Below, piece by piece: positions 34,001-64,000 of a stretch of DNA of 64,000 nucleotides. The stretch is from Piscicola geometra (lineage: Eukaryota; Annelida; Clitellata; Hirudinida; Piscicolidae). The stretch is taken from NCBI GenBank assembly GCA_943735955.1, contig OX030956.1:9756445-9820444 (forward strand). The letters are read 5' to 3'. The position numbers and the translations under genes were made by a program. Under the pieces are notes generated by a model. The model searched no databases and was not told where the DNA came from. It worked only from the letters and a program-made list of their open reading frames with translations. Every line of letters starts with the position of its first letter. Within the stretch, counting starts at the first letter, position 1.

Positions 34001-37000
34001 GTGGAGGGAGAGATTGAGACTTTTCAGACAAGCCCCACCCTCGGGAGAGGAAAAGATGGCCTGTTTAACAAAAACCAGGAGATGATGAGATGATGATGTT
34101 AAAAATATAAATAAATAATAAATTTAGGAAGTGTCTGAAATCTCAAAAAAGTTAGCTATAAATAGAACTAAATAGGCAGTTTAGCCAATTAAAATGTAGA
34201 CTTCAAATTGGCTTTTGAATTTTTATAAGAGCGTTTATCTAAGAGGTTCTGTGTAGTAATGGTTAGCCTTCTAGCCTTGCAGTATCGCGATCAGAGTTCA
34301 AATCTTGACCAGACATATTTTTTTTAAATAAAAACAACTATCATATATTAATATATAATATATTTTTATCATTATTGGGTAAATTAAATATTATAAATAT
34401 TTCTTAATTTTTTATAAAAATATTGAAATCCCCCGTTAAGGTAAGGGGTTAGGGTTAAAGTTAGGTCTAGGGGTTAAGTATAGAGTTAGGGCTATGGTTG
34501 AAATTTTAACATTTTTGCTGGGAAACAATCTCTAGTATAAGAAAAAGATAAATTTTTTCGTCGCGAATCTTTCACGGAAAATAAAAAAAACTCCAATTAA
34601 TTGCATCGTGATATTTCACCTTTTCTACTCAACTTCCACCTCAGCAGCTGTGAACATGAGTCCTGGAAGTTTCAGCCAGGTAGTGCCCTGTGCTTGTAAC
34701 TTGGTGATGTTGATAGTAATGATAGTGGTGATGATGATGATGCTTGTTATATGCATAATCTCAAAATTAGGGGCTTACGTTCTAGGGCATGATAGATGTG
34801 TATTGTCAACGTTGTCACTTGCAGGCGAGACGACCAGCTTCACCAACTGCACCCCCTCACATGTCATCACTCTCTTCCATCTCTCCATCTTCTTTATCAT
34901 CATCATCATCACTCATTAATCCCCCACCACCGTCGTCTACATCATCATCATCATCACTTATTAAACCAATACCCTTTTCTTCATCATCATCACCTTTAAA
35001 ACCACCATCATCATCATCACCACATAAACCACAATTATCATCATCATCATCATCACATAAACCATCATCATCATCGTCACCACATAAACCACCACCATCA
35101 TCATCATCACCTCATAAGCCACCATCATCATCTTCATCTCATAAACCACCACCACCATCATCATCACCATCACTACTTAAAAAAGTACCACTTTCACCAC
35201 CAAAACCTTCTATGTCACCGGCCAACTCTACTCAAACAACTGACCCGTCGGAGGAGTTGTTGTCATGGTGTCGCCTGGTGACCAAGGAGCACGCTTTGAG
35301 CACGCCCCTTGACAACCTGACGACAGCCTGGAGGGACGGACTCGCCTTCTGTGCCATCATCCACCACTTCCAGCCCCATCTCATGTGACCATCACTTCTC
35401 GATGATGATGATGAGGATGATGATGATGATTTTGGTGGTGGTGGTGATGATTTTGAAAATGATAATACATGAATGCATGATAATGGCGATGACGACGGTT
35501 ATATGATTGTGAGGTAGTTATAGCATATTGAGAAGATAGATTACTAACTTATTGACCATCCCTTCAGAGACTACGACTCACTCGTTGCAGCTGACATTGC
35601 CACCAACTGCAAGATCGTGAGTTCCACACGCTTTTGTACCTCTGCGTGGAAACTTGTTGTGTGTTGATGCTCTCACTTGTGTGGACCCTTCATTGACAGG
35701 CACACACACCTCCCAACGAAGGCGTTCGAGGCAGGAGAGAGGTTGGGCGTGCCGAGGGTGATGGACGCGGAGGACATGGTGTTGCTGAAGGTGCCTGACA
35801 AGCTGAGTGTCATCACTTACCTCTTCCAACTCAAGTCCCTCTTCGCTCCCTCCCACCAACCGCAGCCATCACACAAAAAGGCCTTCCGTCACTCCAGAGC
35901 AGCCGCTTCCATGCAGTCGACAGGCGATGCGGGTAGTCGTCTGGCTTCTGAAACTTGCCTCCTTCATGACAATTTCGCCAATGAGGGCGATGATAGTAGT
36001 AAGGAGATTGCAATTGGGAATATCGATGGCGATAACAATAATAACATAAATATTAATAATATTAATAGTAACTTCCACGATGAAAGGCACAATAGCAATG
36101 GAACACAAATCACTGCTTCGAGTCTTTCTCCTGCGTCTGACAAGCGCGTAGGAGAAGACAAGGAAGTACTGGAGGAGCTTGAGGATGCTGTGGATGGCCT
36201 GTTCATCAGGGAGGAGGGTGACGAAGGCGTCAGTGAACCTCCATTGCAGCCCTCCTCGCCAGTTCCGCTTTCGAAAATTATTTCTTCGCCCAACCCGTCC
36301 ATCTCTCAATCATCGTGTGTCAACTCTCATTCACCATTACTCCATTCTCCAATTCCATCAAGCCACTTTCCACCCATTCCTTCCCATTCTACACCATTTA
36401 TTCCTTCTCCACTACCAGTCCACCACTCTCCACAGCACTCACCTGTACACTCCATTCATTCTGCAGTACCATCTACCAACTCTTCACCACCCAGCTCTAC
36501 CAGACAAAAACTCATGACGAGAAAACAACTTTACAATCCCTTCGACTCTGACAGTGACGCAGATGATTTTTCTTCTACCACCCACACCTACCCAGTCACC
36601 AGTGATCAAGTCACAACACCCTTCACCCACGAAACCACCACAACTACCCATGAAAGCACCACTTTTAACAAGGACAATGACGCCACAGTAGCGTTTGACG
36701 AAGCGACAGACACGGGCGAAACAACGAATGACGACGTCACAGGCAGGGGCGGCACGAAGTCGAGACAGGAGTTGCTGAAGGAGAGGGCTCGCATGCTGAT
36801 GGCGTATGCAGGAGGCAAGCTGAAGCACTCGCCCATCGGACTCATCACCAAGATCAGCACTGCCGCAGCTGACGACGATGGGCGACAACAGCGGTTGAGG
36901 GAGCAGGCGAGGAGGATAATGGCGGAAGTGAAGAGGCCCTCGACTGAAGTTCTCGTGGTGGCCAGAAGCAAGGACCACACAAGTGCTTCCAGTGTGGCCA

Positions 37001-37822
37001 GAAGCAAGGACCACACAAGTGCTTCCAGTGTGGTCAGAAGCAAGGACCACACAAGTGCTTCCAGTGTGGCCAACAAGGCAGAGTGCTACTTCAACGACTG
37101 CCATGAAGATGCTGGTCTCGCAGACGCTCAGAAGGTAATGCTTCTTGCAGCTTTAAGCCTTCACATTTATTTTGTATTGAAGTTCAATGAGTTTTCAGTT
37201 TCACTTATCGCACTGAGCAGGAAGGCAAGAGTGGTCTAGAAAGCGGTACGTCAGACACGCTGCAGAGAAAGAGCTTGTACCTGGAGAGAGAGGTGCAGCA
37301 GGTGGAGAGGGAGCAGCGGAGGGTGGACGAGATGGCGGTGAAGCTGGAGGCGGTGCTGAGGAAGGCCATCAAGGAGGCTGACAAGAGGCTCGAGATGAGT
37401 CTGCTGCAGGTGCTCTTGTCGACTCTTGTGCGTTCTCCTAGGCTCTTTGTCACGCTGCATTTTCTTGATATTCTAGTAATTTAACGATTATCTCTTCACA
37501 GGAGTGGTTCCGACTGGTAAACCACAAGAACGCACTGTTGCAGCGACAGGCGCAGTTGAACATCGAGCAGGACGAGGAGGACCTAGAGAAGCGGTTCGCC
37601 TTCCTGAGCAAGGAGTTGAGGAGCATCATGGAGACGCCAGAGAAGGGCAGCGAGGTGAGGGAGAGGATGCTGATGGCGGAGTTGCTGCAGATCGTCGACC
37701 AGAGGAACGAGATGGTACGCAAGATGGACGAGACAGAACAAGCCATCCATCTCGACCTCGCCAGCCACCGAGGTGTCCAAATGAAGCTCAGCCAAGAGCA
37801 AAACAACTGTCTTCTCATGTGA
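31053..37822 (+). CDS. EHBP1: EH domain-binding protein 1-like, missing first exons
   Basis: Adaptor linking EHD proteins and Rab8/10-family GTPases to actin in endocytic recycling. Exons: 31053-31177, 31364-31530, 32152-32331, 34825-35384, 35568-35616, 35722-37134, 37221-37409, 37502-37822. Domains in order: the C-terminal half of the NT-C2 domain (TWPIPENQVVVVTLFRASSS, KRASLQFSISSSLI), a Lys/Ser linker, a Ser/Pro/His-Lys low-complexity tract, a calponin-homology domain (ELLSWCRLVTKEH, TTAWRDGLAFCAIIHHFQPH, AEDMVLLKVPDKLSVITYLF), an NPF motif (36535-36543, EHD ligand), two conserved basic helices (RARMLMAYAGGK, LREQARRIMAEVKR), three 12-residue repeats VARSKDHTSASS (36958-37073), then the coiled-coil bMERB Rab-binding domain. 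The protein ends NCLLM, a CaaX prenylation box, as in vertebrates (CVLQ). The join from 32331 (phase 2) to the CH exon needs another exon; 34648-34679 is a candidate but its phase fits only with an alternative acceptor at 34838. Confidence 0.92.
31531..31805. repeat. 24-bp minisatellite at an EHBP1 splice donor
   Basis: About eleven imperfect copies of tatgtgataccacttatgtc plus tgtg. Repeat text begins within a few bases of the donor gtacgt at 31531, so the 5' end of the intron is itself repeat-like. Confidence 0.9.
32486..32901. mobile_element. candidate MITE related to repeat family R
   Basis: Left text agccgggtgtttctaaaaa and right text, inverted, ggctagggtgttttttta form loose inverted ends. 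The interior shares gagcacaaatgaaagttgta with repeat family R. Lies in an EHBP1 intron. No clear target duplication. Confidence 0.35.
33400..34105 (+). mobile_element. 5'-truncated RTE-like LINE with open C-terminal ORF
   Basis: Uninterrupted 225-codon frame (33408-34085) matching the C-terminal end of RTE-type endonuclease-reverse transcriptase ORFs: FCYLGDMLSAGGGCEDAAI, SRVYTSCVSSTMIHASETWA, RLQRNDRAMVRWMCNI, RRMRWFGHVERGGG, RPGRPKKTWEEVVQKDLK. It ends with a short gatgagatgatgatg tail, typical of the clade. The catalytic region is absent. No stops or frameshifts, so this is probably a younger insertion than the other LINEs here. In an EHBP1 intron, sense orientation. Confidence 0.9.
34250..34322 (+). 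repeat. tRNA-derived SINE-like head
   Basis: A-box-like tgtagtaatggttagcc and B-box-like gagttcaaatc at tRNA spacing, followed by an oligo-T run. Stems are too imperfect for a functional tRNA. Confidence 0.5.
34436..34500 (+). repeat. degenerate TTAGGG-like tract
   Basis: Variants of ggttagggtta over ~65 bp. A longer tract in the opposite orientation is at 46139-46260. Both loci also carry a ttcacggaaaataa motif within 400 bp. Confidence 0.6.
35399..35560. repeat. gat/ggtg microsatellite in an EHBP1 intron
   Basis: Runs of gatgat and ggtggtgg between the two CH-domain exons. Confidence 0.7.
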
Positions 37823-38609
37823 CCTCCGTCACCCAATACGCGTTTTCTCTTCAACCCCTCTCACCACGTGTCTTCCCATTGTGACCTCCTCCAAAGCATA
37901 CATCTCTGCAGCTTCTATGCCTTCTATGCAATCTCCCTGAGTTATCTGAAATCGCTTGAGCACCAATCCTATGCAGGCCTGCTCACACCTGATTAACCCA
38001 GATGACACTATCACTTTTGGCGTTGAAGCCTCAAGTGTCTTACAGTCTTCTTCTTCCAGAGTTGTGCAGGCCTCCTCTGGAGCATCGATGCACATCAACG
38101 AAATCGTTGATTAAAAAGTAACTAGTAAAAAATGAAAACAGATGAAGATATATAAACATGATATACTCTATGCCTTCACAACCTATCACAATTGCTTATG
38201 CCTTTCTTTTTCTACTTATATTCATTTGTGCTTGAGTTGATATCCCTTACGCAAGAATAAGCTTGCTTCTACAGAACTCGCTTATTTAAACATTCAATTC
38301 AGATTCATTTGAGATGCTGTTAGGCGGCCTTTAAAATCTGATGCCTTCACAGAAGCAAATGTCGTTACGCCTTAAATCAGCTTCAATCACGCCCAATTTA
38401 TTACTTTCAATTCAATAAATAGGTGACGACTTTGATTGGAACAAATACCATATAACTGGTTAAATAATTTCCTATAACAAGCGGGTCGTGTTAATAAGAA
38501 GTGTTCACTGAAAACTCAATATTAATAAAATTTCAAAAGTGATACAATATGTTAATTCATCGTTTTTCAAAAGGCTCCTGGTAAGCATGGCAAGCAAGTC
38601 CTGGAACTC
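37823..38609. other. 3' region between convergent EHBP1 and ZC3H14 genes
   Basis: 787 bp between two stop codons on opposite strands. No further coding text. It contains AATAAA on the plus strand at 38414-38419 (EHBP1 side) and on the minus strand at 38402-38397 (ZC3H14 side); a second plus-strand AATAAA is near 38524. Confidence 0.6.
38397..38419. promoter_or_regulatory. back-to-back poly(A) signals
   Basis: AATAAA on the minus strand (38402-38397), 208 nt past the ZC3H14 stop, and AATAAA on the plus strand (38414-38419), ~590 nt past the EHBP1 stop. If both are used, the transcripts' 3' ends overlap. Confidence 0.45.
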
Positions 38610-41600
38610 TTAATTGGAGGTGGCTTGAAGCTTGCCGGGGTTGGACCACTTGAGTTGGTTCTTGGAGGGCACTTGGGGGTGTTCGAAGTGGCAAGAGGCC
38701 TTCCTGCTGCAGCTGATGCCGAACCTGCATGGCTGTTGGAGGCGTGGTGGTGGTGAAGGTGCCAGTGGTGAATGATGTTGATGTGGTGGTGGTCGCGACG
38801 TTAGGGTAATAGAAGAAACATGAAAAGTGATGCTGAAGTCGTAGAGACAAACCTTAGGATGGAAGAAAGGACAAGACATGTTGGTGCAGAGTGGATAGAA
38901 CTTGCATGGAAGAGGGTTGCTCGAGCTGGCAGGTGCTGTGTTGGTTGTGTGCAATGTTACAGTTCCAAAACAGGAACTAACAAATTGATATATTCAAAAA
39001 TATGTAAAAATAAAGAAATGTATTCGAGAAAGGAAGAGAACCTTTGGCAAGCAAGGGAGCAGCAGGAAGTTGCAAGGGAGGAGTCGAATGCTGGAACAAA
39101 CACCTTTTGTTCCGGCAAGCGTCTCCGAACCTACAAGATGGATGCACAAAAAGACACTTTTCAGCGAAGGAACAGTTTGGAAAGTTCCTGATTGTGGTGG
39201 TGGTTTTAGTGGAAAAATCATGAGTGAGCTGGGCTTAAAACATGAGATGAAGTAAAATAACGCACTTGCAGGGGATGGTGGGGTGGTGGAAGGGACAGGT
39301 GTTGCCAGTGCACAGAGGCCAGAAGCGACATCGCTTGCTGGCAGCCGCCTTCATCTCTGGAGGACACACCGTGTGTCTGAGCCTGTCCTCATTCTCTGTC
39401 AGGTGTGCACAGGTGTCGTGGTGTTGCGATAGAGCTTTGTGTTAGAATGGATGATGGTGGTGATGTGGAATAATATAATTATTTACCACTCATTTCCATG
39501 TCATCGTCATCTTCATCATCTGTCAAGCAGAAATGGTTTAAATTAAAAATTATGAAAATATGTGATGAATTGTTAATAATGCTAGGAAAGCACCATATGC
39601 ACTTCAAGGCATTCATTCAACTAACCTGCAGCGTTGATGATGAACGGCTGAGCCGTCCTGTTGCTGTTGTGTTGAGCTGCTGCATTATCGACACTTTCGA
39701 CCTTATCATCAACAATGCTCGCCACAGACTCAGCCACTCCAACACTCCCCTCCTTGTCGTTGAGGGTTATCTGTCGGTTCGTCAGACCAAGTCTCAAGTC
39801 AGTGTTGGGCGAGTGGAAGTGTGGTGAGTTGTTGTTGATGCTGTTGTGGCCACCATCGCCATAGCAAGCAGCAATGTCACGATGACTTCCCAGCAGTTCT
39901 TGACAGTTTTTGTTGATGGTCACGATGAACCTGGTGGGCGTTTTTGCTGCTGTCACCGACTGGGGCTTGCTGGGGGGTGATCAATGATAATTATCATAGA
40001 TACTCATTGAGACAGCAGCATTCGGCAATATCATCTTGATTATTGTTATACTCATCTTCCTCATCAGCAACAACGAGCAATGTTGTAATGATGATGCGAT
40101 AGAGGAAGTGAACCCACCTCTGGTCATCCTTCATCAAGACCCTCCTTTTGATTTTCTCATCCACCATGCTGAAGGCATCCACACGCACCTTGCCACCTCC
40201 CTTCACCTCCTCCTCCTCCTCCACTACCATAGGTGATGCAATCTCATCGAAGGATGGATTGGAAACTTCGATAACATTCTCATCAACATCGTCGTTTTTG
40301 CCCTCTGTCACATCCATCAATCCTTCCTTCTTCAAATCAGTTTGAACCTCGGAATTGGCTGTTTTTTCGTCGCTGGTTGCCTTGCTGACTGTGTGGATGT
40401 TTGTGTGAGTAAGCAACAGAGAATAGCTTATCAAATAGAATTTTTATTTCTAAAAAACGCTTTGGCACTAACAAATGCCGATCAATAGAGTAACACATTG
40501 CACATAGCTACCTAGCGCATCTCGTCTCTTGACCTCTGACGCCTGACACCCCTCCTTAGGAACTTCATCCACTTCCTGCTTTCCTCCAATTGTCCCTTCT
40601 GAGTGGTTGAAGCATTATCTCCTTAACAAACACCACCTGCAATCAGCCATCATATGAACAAAGACACCTACTTATAACACAGCCCCCCCCCAGCACCACT
40701 CACCAGCAACACTCTTCTTGATTCGCGATACTGACATCTCTGCCTCCTTCATGGCAGTCAGCAATAACGACCGAGGCGCCTTCAAGCCACCAGCGATCAA
40801 GGGTCGTTGTGAGGGCCTGCTGCAAGGGAGCGAGTGGTTGATGGAGATGCTGTGCAAGAGTTTATTGAAGACAAACCTTTTTTCTGAAACCTTGACAACA
40901 CTTGAAACATGCCTCTTTCTTTCCACAATATCATCATCAACATCGTCGTCGCTATGGTGATGATGATGATGCACTCCTGGAAAGGCCACATTCATCCTGG
41001 CCTGCTTTGAATCTCTATCCTCGTCTTCCCTTCTCCTCCTACCGTCCTCACCATCTCTCCTGCGTGGAGACCGCCTTCTTTTTCTGGCTTCAGGGGCTCT
41101 GGGCTCCTCTCTAGCAGATGTTCGGAGAGATGTGGATGGCTTGTGAGGGGGAGACCTGGAGGACTTGTGTGCAGGCTGATGCGACAGTTTGCCTTCTGCA
41201 TGCCTAACTGAGTCGTTGCTAGGCACCTTCTCAGTCGATGTTTTGGCACAGAAAGTCTTCGACTGCAGTGTTTTTATTTCGTATGGAGCATAATTATACA
41301 TTGTAATTCTTTTCAATATTTTTTGATTTATCTAAAAGAATGAGAGGACATGAAGAAATTGCAATGGAGCACCTCAGACTTGCTGCTGGCCTTCTCAGCA
41401 CTGACGTGAGCCTCCTTGCTGACCTCCTCCCCTTCTGAAGGCTTGCTCTTCTTCTCCCCCTCAACCGGCTCTGTGTGCCAGTTTAGTCCAGTTTGGAACA
41501 ATTACTTGAGATTTTGTTTCAAGTTGGCTAGTAATAAGTTAGTTTATTACCTTTCGCGATGGAAACTAGCTTGTTCAAGAAATCATGTAGCCTGAATAAA

Positions 41601-43938
41601 TATTTAGATATAAAATAGTTTATAAGACTATATACATGTCATCTGTGATTATTAAAACTCAGAAACTCTTTATTTTGTTTTATAAATACTGGAAAAATGC
41701 GATGATATGTAAAGTTAAACGAACTACGTTGAATTCGAAGACGCATCAAACGCTAGCTTCCAACATAAAATAAATTACACTTTTTAAGAAGTCACTTCTA
41801 GCTTTTCGACGACGGTTTCAGAATTAAGAAGATAAATATAGATTAAATTTCACATACCATTTTATTTTATCTTAACCCTAAATTATGATTGATCTTTTCC
41901 CGCTTATTTCCCAGAACTTGGTCGACTTCAATACACACATTGTTTTATGAATGAGACGAATCCGGGTGTTTCAGATCCACGGATCCGAATCTTAAAACGC
42001 GTTTCGAGCAGTCAATGAAGATACTCCAATCGTCTGAAAATATCTTGAAAGACCCATTAATTTCGTGACCAAACACAAAAGTGTCTTCTTGAGAGAAGGG
42101 CAAAAGTGAAGACTTTTCTAGTTGCTTTTTCCAGTACATATTTTTTATTTAATCTAGAAGCTGGTAAAGCAGAAGCTTCTTTAGACAATGTGAGATTTCT
42201 GATTTGATCATTTAATTCATTCTGGCAAAAACATCGAGGAATTCATGACATTCCTTCATAGTCACCATCACCTTCATTAGAATCAGAAGATTCACCAGAA
42301 GAAGAATGCTCGTTTTCAAATGAAGTTCTGGTAGTTGGTGAAATGCTGATATAAGCAATTATTCTCAATGAAGAACTGAACGTTCGGCAGAAGTGAAATC
42401 GGCATAAGTCTATTTACTACAGTTACTTAGATTGGTTCTTATAATATTTACAAAAAACATCAATCCTCAAAATGAAGTCAAGTTTCTCTGCAAAGCATTG
42501 GCCGCCAAAGTTTCGAGCTTTCTTTTTCTAGTTGTTCACTGTCATGAATGTCCTCTACACATTATACAGCTCTGATTTGGTGTCCAGGTTTTACCCTGAT
42601 CATCAAGTTTTACACAAAAGCAACCCAGATAAGCTTTTTTAATAAAATCCTGAACAGTTTTTATATTTTAAAAATGTGAATTCTTTATAAATATATCATC
42701 ATACATCAGAATTATTTAATAAAATTTACTCTACTTAGACCCATTTGATTTATTATTGAAAATGTGAATATAAAAATTTTGAAAACTTATTTGAGTAATG
42801 TTTAGTGAAGATTGCTGTCTGAATAGCCGTGATTGCACCATTTTGAACGCCTGCTTTTGCATTTTCAGTGTCAAAAAGCAGCCCAGCTAGCCACTCAGGC
42901 ACTCCTTCCCACTTATTTAGGACTTCAATAACTTCTCCCTATTGAAACACCAGTACAAGAGCCAGATAGTTTTGGAATGACTGGACACTTTTCAATTTTT
43001 TTGCCAGATCCAATGATTGGCTTACTGTCAACATTACAATATTTATCATCTGGAAATATTTTGCTACCAAAGTGAGCGACAAGTGGTGTCTATGGACAAA
43101 ACCCATCTCTAACACCATCTTTAATAGTGACACGAGCCTTTTAAATGTTTGGTACATCGAAGTTGAGCAAAGTGTGAAATCTTCAACATCACACCAACAG
43201 CTTTCAATGCAGGAACAACAATGTGCATAGCTCGACATGGTGTGGTCTTGTACAAGTAATAAAGAAAAGCCAATTCAAAAACTTCCTGAAGACTGTCATT
43301 GACAAAAATGGTTAACAACAGCAAAACATATATCCATCAGAGAATTTGACCTCGTTGAGGGGTCAATTGTCTTAAGGATAAGGACCTAAGATTTTCATAG
43401 TTGATTATGTCAGTAAATGGCACATTTTGACACCCTATGCATTAATTTTAGTAGCCTTTTTTTGAACACTCTAATTAACAGGCATCTTCGAATTCATTTA
43501 ATACCAATTATAAAAGATGGATGAAAAAATGAGAATTGACCATGACGTGAACTTGACAGTGTTCTCTCCAAGGAAGAGATTGAGGTCTTCAGTCATTTGA
43601 GCCTCAGACTTTTTGTTTGCCACCATTACCACAACGTAGTCAGGCAACTCATTGTCTACAAGGGGTTTAATAAACATACACAAACATCAAACTAGTTATT
43701 TATTGTATCTACAGAAACTATTTATAAATAACTAGTGATTTATGAATAATTACAATAATTTATTTATAGGGTTTTGCCATATAAGTTTACACTCACCATC
43801 ATATGCACCTAGGTCTTCAAGCTTTGCTTTTATGGCAGCCTGAAAATGAAAAGCAGTTTAAAATCTGAATTAAACTGTTTATTTTGAAATGAAAACACTT
43901 ACCCTAATTTTTTGAGTGAAATCGTAGCCAAGCTCCAT
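38610..43938 (-). CDS. ZC3H14: ZC3H14/NAB2-like poly(A)-binding CCCH zinc-finger protein
   Basis: Nuclear polyadenosine RNA-binding protein that limits poly(A) tail length. Fourteen exons, all in phase: 43938-43903, 43839-43797, 43655-43541, 41591-41551, 41470-41373, 41262-40704, 40598-40512, 40388-40118, 39969-39626, 39519-39490, 39434-39266, 39187-39042, 38935-38853, 38732-38610; 714 codons plus TAA, close to the human 736. N-terminal PWI-like domain: MELGYDFTQKIR, AIKAKLEDLGAYD, NELPDYVVVMVANKKSEAQM, LFLGENTVKFTSWLHDFL. The middle is Lys/Arg/Ser-rich and charged, with a basic stretch near 41040. RFIVTI (exon 9) matches the conserved pre-finger segment. Five tandem CCCH fingers close the protein: CRFWPLCTGNTCPFHH, CKNFPNCSFAEKCLFVH, CRFGDACRNKRCLFQH, CKFYPLCTNMSCPFFH, CRFGISCSRKASCHFEH, then LKW near the C-terminus as in orthologues. 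Head to head with DMXL; its third intron holds a transposon relic (41900-43400). Confidence 0.94.
41900..43400 (-). pseudogene. relic of an orphan repetitive ORF family
   Basis: In the third ZC3H14 intron, minus-strand frames with stops carry pieces that, to my recollection, follow an uncharacterised repetitive protein family common in arthropod and other invertebrate genomes. Pieces: VKLDDQGKTWTPNQSCIMC (usually DQDKSWAPH), a Ser/Glu-rich spacer HSSSGESSDSNEGDGDYE, FCQNELNDQISNLTLSKEAS, and WSIFIDCSKRVLRF (usually WRLFIDSSKRSLKAV). Text further right (43320-42850) includes KYCNVDSKPIIGSGKKIEKC and AGLLFDTENAKAGVQNGAIT, which I do not recognise; it may belong to the same element or another. 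Non-functional. Confidence 0.5.
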
Positions 43939-44345
43939 TTATTGTTAGATAAATTACTAATAATCAAACGTTATTAATTATATTATCGGCTATTCTAAAG
44001 AACACAAATTTTTTTTTTTTCTTTAAAAAAATTAATCATTTTTTCTTTATAAACTTTACAACTTATAATAATTTATTCTAGTTTTTCAAACAATATTTTC
44101 CACTTCTATATTTTACCATAAGACCGTGCTACACTGTTAATAATAATAAACACCGATATTAGTTCAATATGTTAAGAGTTTCTAATTAGTTAATTCCTCT
44201 ATAAATTAAAATTATTATATAATTTTTATAATTCCCGAATAGAACAGTTAAACAATTTTTATTGAGATTTTTAAAATGATAATGTTAATAACTCAGTTAT
44301 ACTGTTATACAATTTAGGAAATTGATTAGATTTTTGGCTCATAGA
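43939..44345. promoter_or_regulatory. divergent promoter region, ZC3H14 / DMXL
   Basis: Only 407 bp separate the two start codons on opposite strands, so both transcripts must start within or near this AT-rich segment. No TATA box or CpG cluster is evident. 5' UTR introns elsewhere cannot be excluded. Confidence 0.55.

Positions 44346-64000
<19,655 letters not shown>

Noticed and set aside
34648..34679. EHBP1 micro-exon
   Set aside because: Has splice-like borders, but its length does not restore the frame to the main CH-exon acceptor. Kept only as a possibility in the EHBP1 entry.
36484..37104. Long minus-strand open frames opposite the EHBP1 exon (206 and 156 codons)
   Set aside because: Antisense shadows of a GC-rich exon whose sense frame matches EHBP1 and keeps phase with its neighbours.
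42939..43324. Independent minus-strand gene (99 and 67 codons)
   Set aside because: Overlapping frames with no start context inside an intron. The text shifts between frames, indicating a decayed repeat.

Overview
The window is a piece of an invertebrate animal nuclear genome. Genes are split into many short, relatively GC-rich exons with GT-AG borders. They sit in very AT-rich introns and intergenic DNA packed with transposon relics, microsatellites and minisatellites. Domain content (rabconnectin, EHBP1, ZC3H14/NAB2 and LPGAT1 orthologues) is plainly metazoan. Degenerate CCCTAA tracts fit a TTAGGG-type telomere lineage rather than insects or nematodes, but the sequence does not name the species. 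All gene models were made by eye from conserved protein segments and splice consensus; no search was run.

Layout. 1-4.8 kb: start of a secreted or membrane leucine-rich-repeat gene (minus strand) with a hAT transposon in its first intron. 4.8-20.3 kb: gene-poor DNA with SINE-like tRNA relics, several hAT elements and MITEs with 8-bp target duplications, a broken piggyBac transposase, an unclassified inverted-repeat element carrying an L2-like LINE fragment, and another hAT fragment. 20.6-24.7 kb: an apparently complete LPGAT1-like acyltransferase (minus, six exons, 454 codons) with a hAT and a Tc1/mariner element in adjacent introns. 25-30.4 kb: an L2-like LINE split by two hAT-type elements, then a second copy of the unclassified element. 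31.05-37.8 kb: EHBP1-like gene (plus), lacking its first exons, ending in a CaaX box. 38.6-43.9 kb: ZC3H14/NAB2-like polyadenosine RNA-binding protein (minus, 14 exons, 714 codons, apparently complete). 44.35-64 kb: DmX-like/rabconnectin-3 alpha gene (plus), from its start codon to beyond the window end, with very large repeat-filled introns.

Arrangement. ZC3H14 and DMXL are head to head, with start codons only about 400 bp apart, so a shared promoter region is likely. EHBP1 and ZC3H14 converge, with candidate poly(A) signals on opposite strands about a dozen bases apart. EHBP1, DMXL and LPGAT1 all concern membrane traffic or membrane lipids, but nothing suggests an operon.

The most unusual material is repetitive. 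It includes a four-copy hAT family with G-rich subterminal arrays, a two-copy element with 23-bp inverted ends, 8-bp duplications and internal ~125-bp tandem repeats that I cannot assign to a superfamily, nested insertions provable from target duplications, and a 61-copy 15-bp G-rich minisatellite starting at a DMXL splice donor.
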